In this document: one piece after another, positions 1 through 6,438 of the stretch | Layout of the letters: each line of letters opens with the position of its first letter | How positions within the stretch are numbered: the stretch's first letter is position 1 | Source: an uncultured Collinsella sp. | GTDB taxonomy: Bacteria; Actinomycetota; Coriobacteriia; Coriobacteriales; Coriobacteriaceae | Reading direction: 5' to 3' | NCBI GenBank assembly: GCA_900549275.1 | Contig: URNU01000022.1 | Coordinates: 1-11,566, forward strand | DNA: 11,566 bases | The notes under the pieces: model-generated | The model's database searches: none | What the model saw: only the letters and a program-made list of their open reading frames with translations | Told to the model about the DNA's origin: nothing | Translations under genes and position numbers: made by a program

Positions 1-263
1 ATCTCGCCCTTGGCGGTAAGCATGATAATGGGCACATCCGAGGTATCGCGAATAGTGCGGCAAACGCGCTCGCCGGGAATCTTGGGGAGCATAAGGTCGA
101 GCACAACCAGGTCGAACTGGTGCTTCTCGAACTCCTCGATCGCAGACTGGCCGTCGCCAACGCCAACAACCCAGTAGCCCTCGCGCTCGAGATAGGCAGC
201 GACAGCGTCACGGATTGCCTTCTCGTCCTCGACCAGCAGAATCTTTTTTGCATCTGAAGCCAT
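1..263 (-). CDS. Response regulator, receiver domain (C-terminus beyond window edge)
   Basis: The visible 87 residues are the N-terminal receiver (REC) domain of a two-component response regulator. The acidic pocket is Glu12-Asp13 (VEDE), the phosphoacceptor is Asp56 in VVLDLMLPK, and the conserved Thr/Lys pair is Thr83 and Lys85 in MLTAKGE. The form of these motifs (LVLDLMLP, DVPIIMLTA) is most like the OmpR/PhoB family, which would carry a winged-helix DNA-binding domain in the part that is cut off; that is inference. The start is the ATG at 263, preceded by an AGGGGGG-type ribosome site about 7 bases upstream. The partner histidine kinase is not in the window and would be expected downstream, beyond position 1. 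The upstream minus-strand gene ends 152 bases away, so this gene probably has its own promoter, but I see no convincing one. Confidence 0.93.
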   Translation of the reverse strand, partial: MASDAKKILLVEDEKAIRDAVAAYLEREGYWVVGVGDGQSAIEEFEKHQFDLVVLDLMLPKIPGERVCRTIRDTSDVPIIMLTAKGE

Positions 264-318
264 AACACGGCCCCCCTGTCTCAATTAGCTAAGAACAAGC
301 CCATTTTAACGCACCTAT

Positions 319-357
319 GCCCACCGAGCACCGCTACAGTGCGGCGGCTCGGCGGGC
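319..357. other. Intergenic GC-rich stem-loop without T-tract
   Basis: Three nested pairings make one long imperfect hairpin: GCCC (319-322) with GGGC (354-357), CCGAGC (324-329) with GCTCGG (347-352), and CCGC (331-334) with GCGG (341-344), around a six-base loop TACAGT. No T-run follows on either strand, so it is not a classical intrinsic terminator. It lies between the end of the lipoprotein gene and the start of the response-regulator gene, so in minus-strand RNA it would be a 3' processing or protection structure of the former, or a 5' leader structure of the latter. Confidence 0.4.
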
Positions 358-415
358 GGCACTCACAATTACAACGCGCTTATTCCCCCGTTGACGCCTT
401 TTTAACCCCTCGGCG

Positions 416-1627
416 CTAAAGAGAGAACAGGCGGGCGGTAACCGTCTCGGGAATTCCTTGGCTATTACGCACCGTGGCATAGGTTAAAAACGTATTCGAT
501 TTACCCGCCGTAGCTGGATAATCGCCATATTCGAGAGCGCGGTCGGGCGACAGCAGCGAACCATAGGTTTTGGCGGAGGTATCGATCAGAAAATGCGAAG
601 CCTGAACCTTGACCAGGTATTTGTTCTTCCTACCGGCAGCACACGCAAGCGGCTCGCGCGACAAAAATAGGAACGTCCCATTCTCGTTACCGATATAGGT
701 GCCCATGTTGCCTAGACTCCCCACGCCGCTATAGGTGGCCTCGATGGAGAACACAAACGTGTCGCCCATATATACGGCCTCGAAGGGAGACACCGATGAG
801 GGAAGGACCAGCTGAGCCCTCTTGGTATTGTTGCCGTCCGTCAGGTCGATCGCCGTCATGCCGTAGTAGACGCCCTCGTCGTTGCGCACGCGCGGGGAGA
901 TGGTCAAGATGCCGTCACTCACACGCGGGGCGGATGCAAAGCGACCCGTTGACTTCCAAATGGCCTCGGCCTTTGCCTCGTCGAGCGAGCGGCGGTAGCA
1001 ATACGAGTCGTGACTCGTCTTATTGCCGCCCGTCGAAGGCATCTTGTACCAAATGACAGACGATTCGAACGCCGTAAACAGCGGCGGATCGTAGTCCTTG
1101 CCGCCTCGATCGAGCTCGACCGCATCGCCGACAAGCGACGCACCTGCCTTATTTTGCGCATAGAGCTTCCACGATGCGTTCGCGAAGTTCATTTCGACCC
1201 AAGCAAACACGCCATCGCCGGCTCGGACATCGTAAAACGAATACCCTGCACCTTCGACGGGATCCTCGATGAGCGTCGTGAGCGAACCGTCGCCCAAGTT
1301 GAGCACACCGAGCGTGTTGGCATGCCGCGCCGATGCGGGTGCCATCATCGCCGCAGCGTAATCGCCGTCGCAGTAGTACAGCAGCGTACCCAGAGGCAAT
1401 GTCCATGAAGCCGCAGGCTCGAGGTCGATGTCGACAGCCTCGTACTCATCCGTAATCGAGACGATTTTTGAGTCATCTTTGATAACCTGCGGCTCGCCGG
1501 CGGCATCGTCGCTGGTGCCCGTTTTTTTCGAGCATCCGGCAAGCACCGTGGCAGCGCCCGCGGCAGCTCCACCGAGCACAAAGCCGCGGCGCGATATTCC
1601 GTTCTTGATGTGGTCGGCGATACCCAT
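416..1627 (-). CDS. Tat-exported lipoprotein, probable beta-propeller-like, function unknown
   Basis: The 403-residue protein begins with a twin-arginine signal: Ser12-Arg13-Arg14-Gly-Phe-Val-Leu, then an Ala/Gly-rich hydrophobic stretch and the lipobox Leu29-Ala-Gly-Cys32. It should be exported folded by Tat, lipidated at Cys32 and held on the outer face of the membrane. A Ser/Thr/Asp-rich linker (about 33-55) leads to a body of repeated short beta-strand segments with WKLYAQN, SVIWYKMPS, YYGMTAIDL and TFLTYATV-type blades. This suggests a beta-propeller (TolB/WD-like), but I cannot assign a family. No catalytic motif is visible. Its ATG overlaps the stop of the upstream TSCPD gene by one base (TAATG), and no strong ribosome site of its own is visible, so translational coupling is likely. 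Tat use may mean that it binds a cofactor or folds before export; that is inference. Confidence 0.85.
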   Translation of the reverse strand: MGIADHIKNGISRRGFVLGGAAAGAATVLAGCSKKTGTSDDAAGEPQVIKDDSKIVSITDEYEAVDIDLEPAASWTLPLGTLLYYCDGDYAAAMMAPASARHANTLGVLNLGDGSLTTLIEDPVEGAGYSFYDVRAGDGVFAWVEMNFANASWKLYAQNKAGASLVGDAVELDRGGKDYDPPLFTAFESSVIWYKMPSTGGNKTSHDSYCYRRSLDEAKAEAIWKSTGRFASAPRVSDGILTISPRVRNDEGVYYGMTAIDLTDGNNTKRAQLVLPSSVSPFEAVYMGDTFVFSIEATYSGVGSLGNMGTYIGNENGTFLFLSREPLACAAGRKNKYLVKVQASHFLIDTSAKTYGSLLSPDRALEYGDYPATAGKSNTFLTYATVRNSQGIPETVTARLFSL

Positions 1628-1890
1628 TAGGCGATCTCGGCGCGAGCGGCCTCGATAGCGCGTGTAAGCTGGTCGGCGCAGGAGGTCTTTTTCATACCGC
1701 AGGTATTACCGGCGAGAACCTCGATTACGCGATCGGCAGGAGCACCCTCGACCAGCCTGGAGATTGCCTTGAGATTGCCGTCACAGCCGCCGGTAAACTC
1801 AACGCCCATCACCTTGTTGCCGTCATCGGAAAGGTCAAGGTGAATATTGCGAGAGCATACACCCTGAGGCTTGTAGTCAAAACTAATCAT
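1627..1890 (-). CDS. TSCPD-domain protein of the four-cysteine TIGR03905 type
   Basis: This 87-residue protein matches the small TSCPD family (TIGR03905 subgroup, named for four conserved Cys). The cysteines are Cys12 (PQGVC), Cys36 (TGGCDGN), Cys64 (GNTCG) and Cys71 (KTSCADQL); the last is the family's TSC motif. The same domain occurs at the C-terminus of some class II ribonucleotide reductases, where a metal or nucleic-acid-binding role has been suggested, but the free-standing family has no established function. The four Cys would suit a zinc or Fe-S site; that is inference. The ATG at 1890 has a good AGAGGGG site 6-7 bases upstream. The stop overlaps the ATG of the Tat lipoprotein gene (TAATG), so the two form an operon, an unusual pairing of a cytoplasmic and an exported protein. 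The 113 bases upstream (1891-2003) separate it from the diguanylate cyclase gene and hold no gene and no clear terminator. Confidence 0.88.
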   Translation of the reverse strand: MISFDYKPQGVCSRNIHLDLSDDGNKVMGVEFTGGCDGNLKAISRLVEGAPADRVIEVLAGNTCGMKKTSCADQLTRAIEAARAEIA

Positions 1891-2003
1891 TGCGTTCCCC
1901 TCTCGTAAAGCAATTTCAGACGTTTATTATCCCCGTCCGAACCGATAAAGTGTCGCAGGCACCGATTCAACATTCCCCGATGCGCAAACTGATGACAGCA
2001 ATA

Positions 2004-3803
2004 CTAGCAATCTGCTTCCCGAGCGTGAACTTCACGTTTCTCTTGATACATATTATGGTCGGCAAGGTTGTATATCTCGGCTAGCGTACAACCGGGCATC
2101 TCTGCCGTCGCAACGCCAAATGATGCGCTGACTGTCAGCGCATCATCGCTCGCCGCAGCAAGACCGTGTCGAAGATTTTGCACCACTTGACGTGCAGACT
2201 CGCGATCAGTGTGGGGGCATATCAGCAAAAACTCGTCTCCACCAACGCGCATGGGCACAAACTTCTCGCCTGCCGCCCTCCTCAATACAGACGCCGTACG
2301 CCGCAACAACTCATCGCCCATTTCGTGACCGTACAGATCGTTAGTGCGCTTGAGATAGTTGCAGTCCAGCATGATCACACTCACGGGCAGGGACCCGTTG
2401 ACCGAATCGTCGCCAAGGGATTCAAGGTAATTTCTATTGCGAAGCCCCGTCAGCTTGTCCTGGAAGGAAAGCTCTTCGGCGCGTTTCGCTATCGAGATGT
2501 TATGCGTCGCCACGACCACCGATTCCAGTCGCCCCTGTTCATCGCGGCACTGCGGAACAACCTGCAGTGAATACCAAGTGCCTCGGCAATCTCGGACATC
2601 GGCATCCAAATACGGTACGCCCTTCATACGATCCCGAAGCGTCTTTATATCTATAAGTTCCATGACCGCCTCGCGACTTTCGGGACTCACGACGTCCCGA
2701 CAGACCGTGGCCAAAAAGTCATATGCCTCGGCGTGCTCGGCAAATATCTTCGCGATCGACGGCGACATGTTAATTCCCTCGATCTCGAGCGTATCGAGAT
2801 GCAACAGGAAGGTCGACTCATACGTGGAACTGATGGCATTGATGATGCCAAGCTGCTTGTCCTTTTCGGCCAAGTTGCGACGATCGGCAATACCACGTGC
2901 CAACAGCACCACAACCAGAAACACCAGGCACACCAGCACGCCGGCAACGACAAACGAAATTCTGCCAGACATGACCTCGGATTTGGGATACAGCGCAAAC
3001 AGGCGGTAGTCCTTATACGCCGCACGTACGGCATACCATGTTGTCCCCCGATATTCGATGCATGTTATGCCCTCGTCTTTCCAGTCAATTCCGCTATCGG
3101 CGAGAAGCCGGGCAAGGGTTATATCGACAGTCGAATCGTTTGAGGAAACGATTTGCGCATCGCGCATCACAAGCACCGTTGGACTCTGATGGAACGTGCT
3201 GTTCACAAGGACGTCGGCGATCGTGTACGAATAGTCATCGGCGGGTTCAGCCGCAAGGGATCGATACCCCAACGCCACCCCATCACCGTATGGAACGGCA
3301 CTCACGGCAAAGTCGACACCGCGGCGCTCGACAGCGGTCGAGTAGGAGACTTTGGAACCTCGATACATCGATGCGACCGACGAACAGGCCAGCTCCTCTC
3401 GCCACAGCATGAGCGGATCGCGACCATCGATATCGTAATGGGCGGCCATATGACCGTCGGCGTCCATGACCAACATTCCCGAAAGGCACTCAGTATGGAC
3501 ATATTCCTCGACCAGACCGTCGTTGACTTCAGATCGATCAGGCGGCAAGAATGTCGCAAACGACTCGAGCGCAGCATCCAAATTGTGCGTAGCCTCGGTT
3601 TTTCTTCCCTGTTCATATCGGTCATATTTTTCGCAGGCGTTTTTTAAAAACACCATGGTTTCCTGGCCGAACCCAAGCGTTTTATCAAGGCAGCGATGCG
3701 TGCCGACCATATAGAGCAGACTCAATAGGGCAACGCTGACCACGATGCCGATAGCCGCAGCAACCAAACCCTTTCGACGCAAGCGGCGCTCGTCATTTGT
3801 CAT
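2004..3803 (-). CDS. Membrane diguanylate cyclase: extracytoplasmic sensor, PAS-like, GGDEF
   Basis: The 599-residue protein should make c-di-GMP from two GTP. Order of parts: basic N-terminus, TM1 (about 12-33), a roughly 245-residue extracytoplasmic sensor region, TM2 (about 283-303), a short linker, a PAS-like domain (about 320-440) and a GGDEF domain (about 445-595). In the last, DKLTGLRNR opens the domain at 449-457, Asp480 is the first metal ligand, NDLYGHEMGD is the nucleotide-binding segment (488-497), and GGDEF is intact at 521-525. The residue two after Asp480 is Asn rather than Asp, a common variant. The RxxD inhibitory site is missing: the four residues at that position read GEKF, so product feedback at the classical I-site is not expected. 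There is no EAL or HD-GYP domain. The start ATG overlaps the stop of the solute-binding protein gene by ATGA (3800-3803), which implies translational coupling and a shared job. The sensor ligand is unknown. Confidence 0.93.
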   Translation of the reverse strand: MTNDERRLRRKGLVAAAIGIVVSVALLSLLYMVGTHRCLDKTLGFGQETMVFLKNACEKYDRYEQGRKTEATHNLDAALESFATFLPPDRSEVNDGLVEEYVHTECLSGMLVMDADGHMAAHYDIDGRDPLMLWREELACSSVASMYRGSKVSYSTAVERRGVDFAVSAVPYGDGVALGYRSLAAEPADDYSYTIADVLVNSTFHQSPTVLVMRDAQIVSSNDSTVDITLARLLADSGIDWKDEGITCIEYRGTTWYAVRAAYKDYRLFALYPKSEVMSGRISFVVAGVLVCLVFLVVVLLARGIADRRNLAEKDKQLGIINAISSTYESTFLLHLDTLEIEGINMSPSIAKIFAEHAEAYDFLATVCRDVVSPESREAVMELIDIKTLRDRMKGVPYLDADVRDCRGTWYSLQVVPQCRDEQGRLESVVVATHNISIAKRAEELSFQDKLTGLRNRNYLESLGDDSVNGSLPVSVIMLDCNYLKRTNDLYGHEMGDELLRRTASVLRRAAGEKFVPMRVGGDEFLLICPHTDRESARQVVQNLRHGLAAASDDALTVSASFGVATAEMPGCTLAEIYNLADHNMYQEKREVHAREADC

Positions 3804-4633
3804 GATTCCGCTCCTTGCCCGCCCGTCGCTGCTCCAGCCTTGTAATTATCCACAATGCGCTCTATCGTGCCATCTCGATCCATGTCGAACAGCACGGTAT
3901 TGAGGTTTTTGACGTACTCCCCCTCATAGCTATCATCAAACGCGGCGCCCAGGTCAACCGTCATAACGTTGTCGGCGAACACACGATAAACGCCAGGATA
4001 CTGGGCGACGAGTCGATCAAGCGACTGAACGTCCGCCATCCAACAGTCGACATACCCTTTGGCGAGGGCGGCTTTGCAGAGTTCGGCAGAACCATACGAT
4101 TTGATTTGCACGTCCGGCGAGATTTCCAGATCCCCTGCAAGCAATCGGCGTTCGCTCACCGAGCCCGCAATCACCGCAATGGTCTTGCTTCCATCGAGAT
4201 GCGCCAAGCACTTGATGCCACTCGTTTTCCTGGCGGCAACCGAAACCGTCAGGGTCAAATACGGCTCTGTCCAGTAATAATCGTCTTCGCGGTAACAGGG
4301 CGAATAGTCACACCACAGACAATCGATATCACCGTTTTTGAGCAGGCGATCGCGGTCATTCCAGGATATGTCGATGAATTGTGGCTTGATTCCCGCACGT
4401 CTGCAGGCCTCGCGGGCGATATCGATATCGATGCCGGCGTAATCGCCCGTGGTATCGATATACACAAAGGGGTCGTTGTCCGTAACGCCGATTTTGAGTA
4501 CCGGGAGTTCTTTGTCGGTTTCATTCGAGGGGGAAGAACTGCTTCGAACGGTATACGTCAGGGCGACCACACAGACGGCAACAAGGAGCATGAGCGTAAA
4601 CGAGACGACGGCTCGTTTGATACGTCTGGGCAC
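3800..4633 (-). CDS. Membrane-anchored solute-binding protein, family 3 (amino-acid type)
   Basis: With the GTG start at 4633 this is a 277-residue SBP_bac_3 protein. It has a basic N-terminus (MPRRIKR), a hydrophobic segment at about 8-29 without a valid lipobox (VAVC), so probably an uncleaved anchor, then both lobes of the binding fold. Family landmarks are LKIGVTDNDPF (46-56), YAGIDIDIAREA (65-76), LKNGDID (98-104), Arg115 where the ligand carboxylate Arg usually sits, and Asp201 in CWMAD where the amine-binding Asp usually sits. An amino acid or similar zwitterion is therefore a plausible ligand. A CxxCx4C cluster (105-113) is unusual here. I chose GTG because an AAAGGAGG site lies 3 bases upstream and a candidate promoter would begin transcription near 4661. 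An in-frame ATG at 4669 is the alternative. The longest frame, from 4753, would start before the purB terminator. No permease or ATPase is nearby; the coupled partner is the diguanylate cyclase, so a sensory role is more likely than transport. Confidence 0.85.
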   Translation of the reverse strand: MPRRIKRAVVSFTLMLLVAVCVVALTYTVRSSSSPSNETDKELPVLKIGVTDNDPFVYIDTTGDYAGIDIDIAREACRRAGIKPQFIDISWNDRDRLLKNGDIDCLWCDYSPCYREDDYYWTEPYLTLTVSVAARKTSGIKCLAHLDGSKTIAVIAGSVSERRLLAGDLEISPDVQIKSYGSAELCKAALAKGYVDCWMADVQSLDRLVAQYPGVYRVFADNVMTVDLGAAFDDSYEGEYVKNLNTVLFDMDRDGTIERIVDNYKAGAATGGQGAES

Positions 4634-4636
4634 GCG

Positions 4637-4644
4637 CCTCCTTT
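4637..4644 (-). promoter_or_regulatory. Strong ribosome binding site that points to a GTG start
   Basis: In minus-strand sense the site reads AAAGGAGG and is followed after 3 bases (CGC) by GTG at 4633-4631. The match to the 16S 3' end is nearly complete, but the spacing is tighter than usual. The in-frame ATG at 4669 has only a weak purine stretch in front of it. Confidence 0.55.
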
Positions 4645-4667
4645 CGTCGAAATAGCAGTCGGAGTTC

Positions 4668-4695
4668 ATTTTATTACCAGGGATTGATGCAACAA
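4668..4695 (-). promoter_or_regulatory. Candidate promoter of the binding protein/diguanylate cyclase operon
   Basis: In minus-strand sense, a -35-like TTGTTG (4695-4690) is followed after 16 bases by a -10-like TAAAAT (4673-4668, five of six to consensus). Transcription would begin near 4661. The promoter sits just downstream of the purB terminator and directly before the ribosome site at 4637-4644, which fits a separate transcription unit. The -35 match is weak. Confidence 0.45.
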
Positions 4696-4696
4696 T

Positions 4697-4730
4697 AAAA
4701 AAAGCGCCTCGCCCAAGACGGGCAAGGCGC
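4697..4730 (-). terminator. Intrinsic terminator of purB
   Basis: In minus-strand sense, GCGCCTTGCCC (4730-4720) pairs with GGGCGAGGCGC (4714-4704) around the loop GTCTT, with one mismatch, and is followed by seven T (4703-4697). It begins 43 bases after the purB stop. It also shows that translation of the downstream gene from position 4753 would be implausible. Confidence 0.9.
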
Positions 4731-4773
4731 CAATGGTCAAAATGCAACCGCAAGCAGTCGAATTAGGACAACC

Positions 4774-6120
4774 CTACTCGAAGCTCAACTGCTCCAGGCG
4801 GTCGAAGACCGTGTCGATACGGGTGAGGAAGTCCCACGGATCGAAGATCTCGTCGAGCTTCTCCTGGCTGACAGTGCAGCGAGGATCGGCCTCGAGACGC
4901 TCCTTAAAGGTGGGGCCGGAGACACAGTCCTGCACCTCGTGCCAGGTGGCCATGGCGTTTTCCTGCACGATAGCATAGGCATCCTCGCGGGTGATGCCCG
5001 TATCGACGAGGGCCAGCAGGACCTTGGAGGAGAAGATGAGGCCACGAGTCTTGTTGAGGTTGGCCATCATGCGAGCCGGATACAGTTGCAGGCCGTCGAT
5101 AACGCGGATGAGGCACTGGACCATGTGGTCAAGCGCGATGAAACTATCAGCCTGGGCGACGCGCTCGGCAGAGGAGTGCGAAATATCGCGCTCGTGCCAC
5201 AGGGCGACGTTGTCGAAGGCGACCTGGGCGTTGGACTTCACGATGCGCGACAGGCCGCAGACCTTCTCCATGGTGATCGGGTTGCGCTTGTGCGGCATGG
5301 CGGAGCTGCCCTTTTGACCCTTGCGGAACGGCTCCTCGGCCTCGAGCGTATCGGTCTTCTGCAGATTGCGAACCTCGGTAGCGATGCGCTCGCAGGTGGC
5401 CGCCGTGGTGGCAAGGACGCCGGCGAGGTAGGCGTGATGGTCGCGGCTGATGACCTGCGTGGACAGCGGGTCGTGAACCAGGCCCAGGTGCTCACAGACA
5501 TACTCCTCGACAAACGGTTCGATGGAGCTGTACGTGCCGACAGCACCCGAGATGGCACCGAAGGCAACGTTCTTGCGGGCATCCTCAAGACGGTCCAGAT
5601 CGCGCTTGAGCTCCCAGGCCCAAGAGCCAAACTTCATGCCGAAGGTCATCGGCTCGGCGTGGATGCCATGAGTACGGCCGGCGCAGAGCGTGTTGCGCTC
5701 CTCGAAGGCACGGCGCTTGCAGATCTCGCCGAGTTTCTTGACGTCCTCGATAATCAGGTCGCAGGCCTGGGTGAGCTGGTAGCACAGAGCCGTATCGCCC
5801 AAGTCGGAGCTGGTCATGCCATAGTGAACCCAGCGGCTGGGCTTGGGGTCGCCCTCCGGAACATCGGCATCGATGTACTCCTTCATGTTGGTCAGGAAAG
5901 CAATAACGTCGTGACGCGTGACTTCCTCGATCTCATCGACCTTTGCCTTCTCAAAGTTGGCATGGTCGCGGATCCACTGGGCTTCGTTTTTAGAAATGCC
6001 GATCTTGCCGAGCTCCGCCTGGGCCTCGCAGGCCAGGACCTCAATCTCCTGCCAAATGGCGTACTTGTTCTCGAGGGAGAAGATGCATCCCATCTCCGGG
6101 CGGGTATAGCGATCGATCAT
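4774..6120 (-). CDS. purB: Adenylosuccinate lyase
   Basis: PurB catalyses two fumarate-releasing steps of purine synthesis: SAICAR to AICAR, and adenylosuccinate to AMP. It works as a cytosolic homotetramer with active sites shared between subunits. The signature loop GSSAMPHKRNP is at 271-281, with its serines in the catalytic position. RHDV (69-72), TSSDLGDT (103-110) and AGRTHGIHAEP (147-157) carry the conserved active-site His and substrate-binding residues. I chose the ATG at 6120 (MIDRYTRPEM, 448 residues). It has an AAAGGAG site 5 bases upstream, the protein starts as homologues do, and the length is normal; the longest frame, from 6186, adds 22 residues without family resemblance. No other purine gene adjoins it. 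A strong terminator closes the unit about 44 bases downstream. Confidence 0.97.
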   Translation of the reverse strand: MIDRYTRPEMGCIFSLENKYAIWQEIEVLACEAQAELGKIGISKNEAQWIRDHANFEKAKVDEIEEVTRHDVIAFLTNMKEYIDADVPEGDPKPSRWVHYGMTSSDLGDTALCYQLTQACDLIIEDVKKLGEICKRRAFEERNTLCAGRTHGIHAEPMTFGMKFGSWAWELKRDLDRLEDARKNVAFGAISGAVGTYSSIEPFVEEYVCEHLGLVHDPLSTQVISRDHHAYLAGVLATTAATCERIATEVRNLQKTDTLEAEEPFRKGQKGSSAMPHKRNPITMEKVCGLSRIVKSNAQVAFDNVALWHERDISHSSAERVAQADSFIALDHMVQCLIRVIDGLQLYPARMMANLNKTRGLIFSSKVLLALVDTGITREDAYAIVQENAMATWHEVQDCVSGPTFKERLEADPRCTVSQEKLDEIFDPWDFLTRIDTVFDRLEQLSFE

Positions 6121-6164
6121 AGCGGCTCCTTTTTGGTTATTGGCACGTTGGTCGTAACTCAACC

Positions 6165-6185
6165 ATTGTACCGTGCACAGGTGCA
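6165..6185 (-). promoter_or_regulatory. Candidate purB promoter -10 with adjacent inverted repeat
   Basis: In minus-strand sense a TACAAT (6170-6165) could be the -10 box, 45 bases before the purB ATG. No good -35 box stands 16-18 bases upstream. Instead, the spacer holds a perfect small inverted repeat, TGCACctGTGCA (6185-6174), shaped like a regulator binding site. It does not look like the known PurR box. Confidence 0.33.
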
Positions 6186-6217
6186 AGTATGGGTAGTAGG
6201 CATTAACCTAACATTTT

Positions 6218-6231
6218 GCCGCAAGAGCGGC
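6218..6231. repeat. Small hairpin GCCGC-aaga-GCGGC
   Basis: Five-base perfect arms enclose a four-base loop, directly beside the left end of the repeat cluster. There is no T-run, so it is not an intrinsic terminator. It may be part of the repeat element next to it. Confidence 0.4.
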
Positions 6232-6338
6232 CATGGGGACGTCCGCGTATTTGCTCCGCAAATACGCACCGGCTTCAGGCGGGTCCCTCGGCCTCACGAA
6301 GCCGCGAGAGAAGTCTTTGTTAAATTGCCGTCCCCATG
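6232..6338. repeat. 107-base segment bounded by 10-base perfect inverted repeats (MITE-like?)
   Basis: CATGGGGACG (6232-6241) and CGTCCCCATG (6329-6338) are exact reverse complements. Between them lie repeat copy A, a CTCGG/CCGCGAG region able to form a further stem, and no coding sequence. Size and ends suggest a small non-autonomous element or a large folded RNA. No target-site duplication is apparent beyond the termini. Confidence 0.45.
6236..6281. repeat. 46-base palindromic repeat, copy A
   Basis: This unit matches copy B (6366-6411) at 43 of 46 positions. Its core is a perfect hairpin: GCGTATTTGC (6245-6254), loop TCC, GCAAATACGC (6258-6267). The conserved tail CACCGGCTTCAGGCG follows the hairpin in both copies. 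It lies in non-coding DNA upstream of purB and resembles REP-type interspersed palindromes in size and layout. Confidence 0.75.
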
Positions 6339-6352
6339 TCTCCCGTGCTCGA

Positions 6353-6370
6353 TGGAGCGGGCAACGGGAC
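6353..6370 (-). repeat. 18-base duplicate of the tRNA-Gly 3' end
   Basis: TGGAGCGGGCAACGGGAC at 6353-6370 is identical to 6544-6561, the CCA end, acceptor 3' strand and part of the T-arm of tRNA-Gly(CCC), in the same orientation. Identity stops sharply in the T-arm, where copy B of the 46-base repeat takes over and shares the GGGAC junction bases. Duplicated tRNA 3' ends are typical of integration sites, but the two copies are only 191 bases apart and no integrase is present. Confidence 0.7.
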
Positions 6371-6411
6371 GTCTGCGTATTTGCTTCGCAAATCCGCACC
6401 GGCTTCAGGCG
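6366..6411. repeat. 46-base palindromic repeat, copy B
   Basis: This copy differs from copy A at three positions. The hairpin is GCGTATTTGC, loop TTC, GCAAATCCGC, with one mismatched pair. Read on the minus strand its tip is GCGAAGC. Its first five bases overlap the last five bases of the duplicated tRNA end. Confidence 0.75.
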
Positions 6412-6438
6412 CCTGTCGGCGCCTTCGCCTGCTCGCTA

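Noticed and set aside
1891..2003. Promoter for the TSCPD/lipoprotein operon (GATAAT near 1935)
   Set aside because: A -10-like box exists, but no acceptable -35 box stands at 16-18 bases. It is too weak to list as a feature.
3815..4687. Plus-strand 290-codon open frame antisense to the binding protein
   Set aside because: The minus strand encodes a complete family-3 binding fold. The plus frame has no family features and ends in the purB/binding-protein gap.
6121..6186. Longer purB start adding 22 residues
   Set aside because: The internal ATG at 6120 has a proper AAGGAG site and the family's usual N-terminus. The extension covers the probable promoter.
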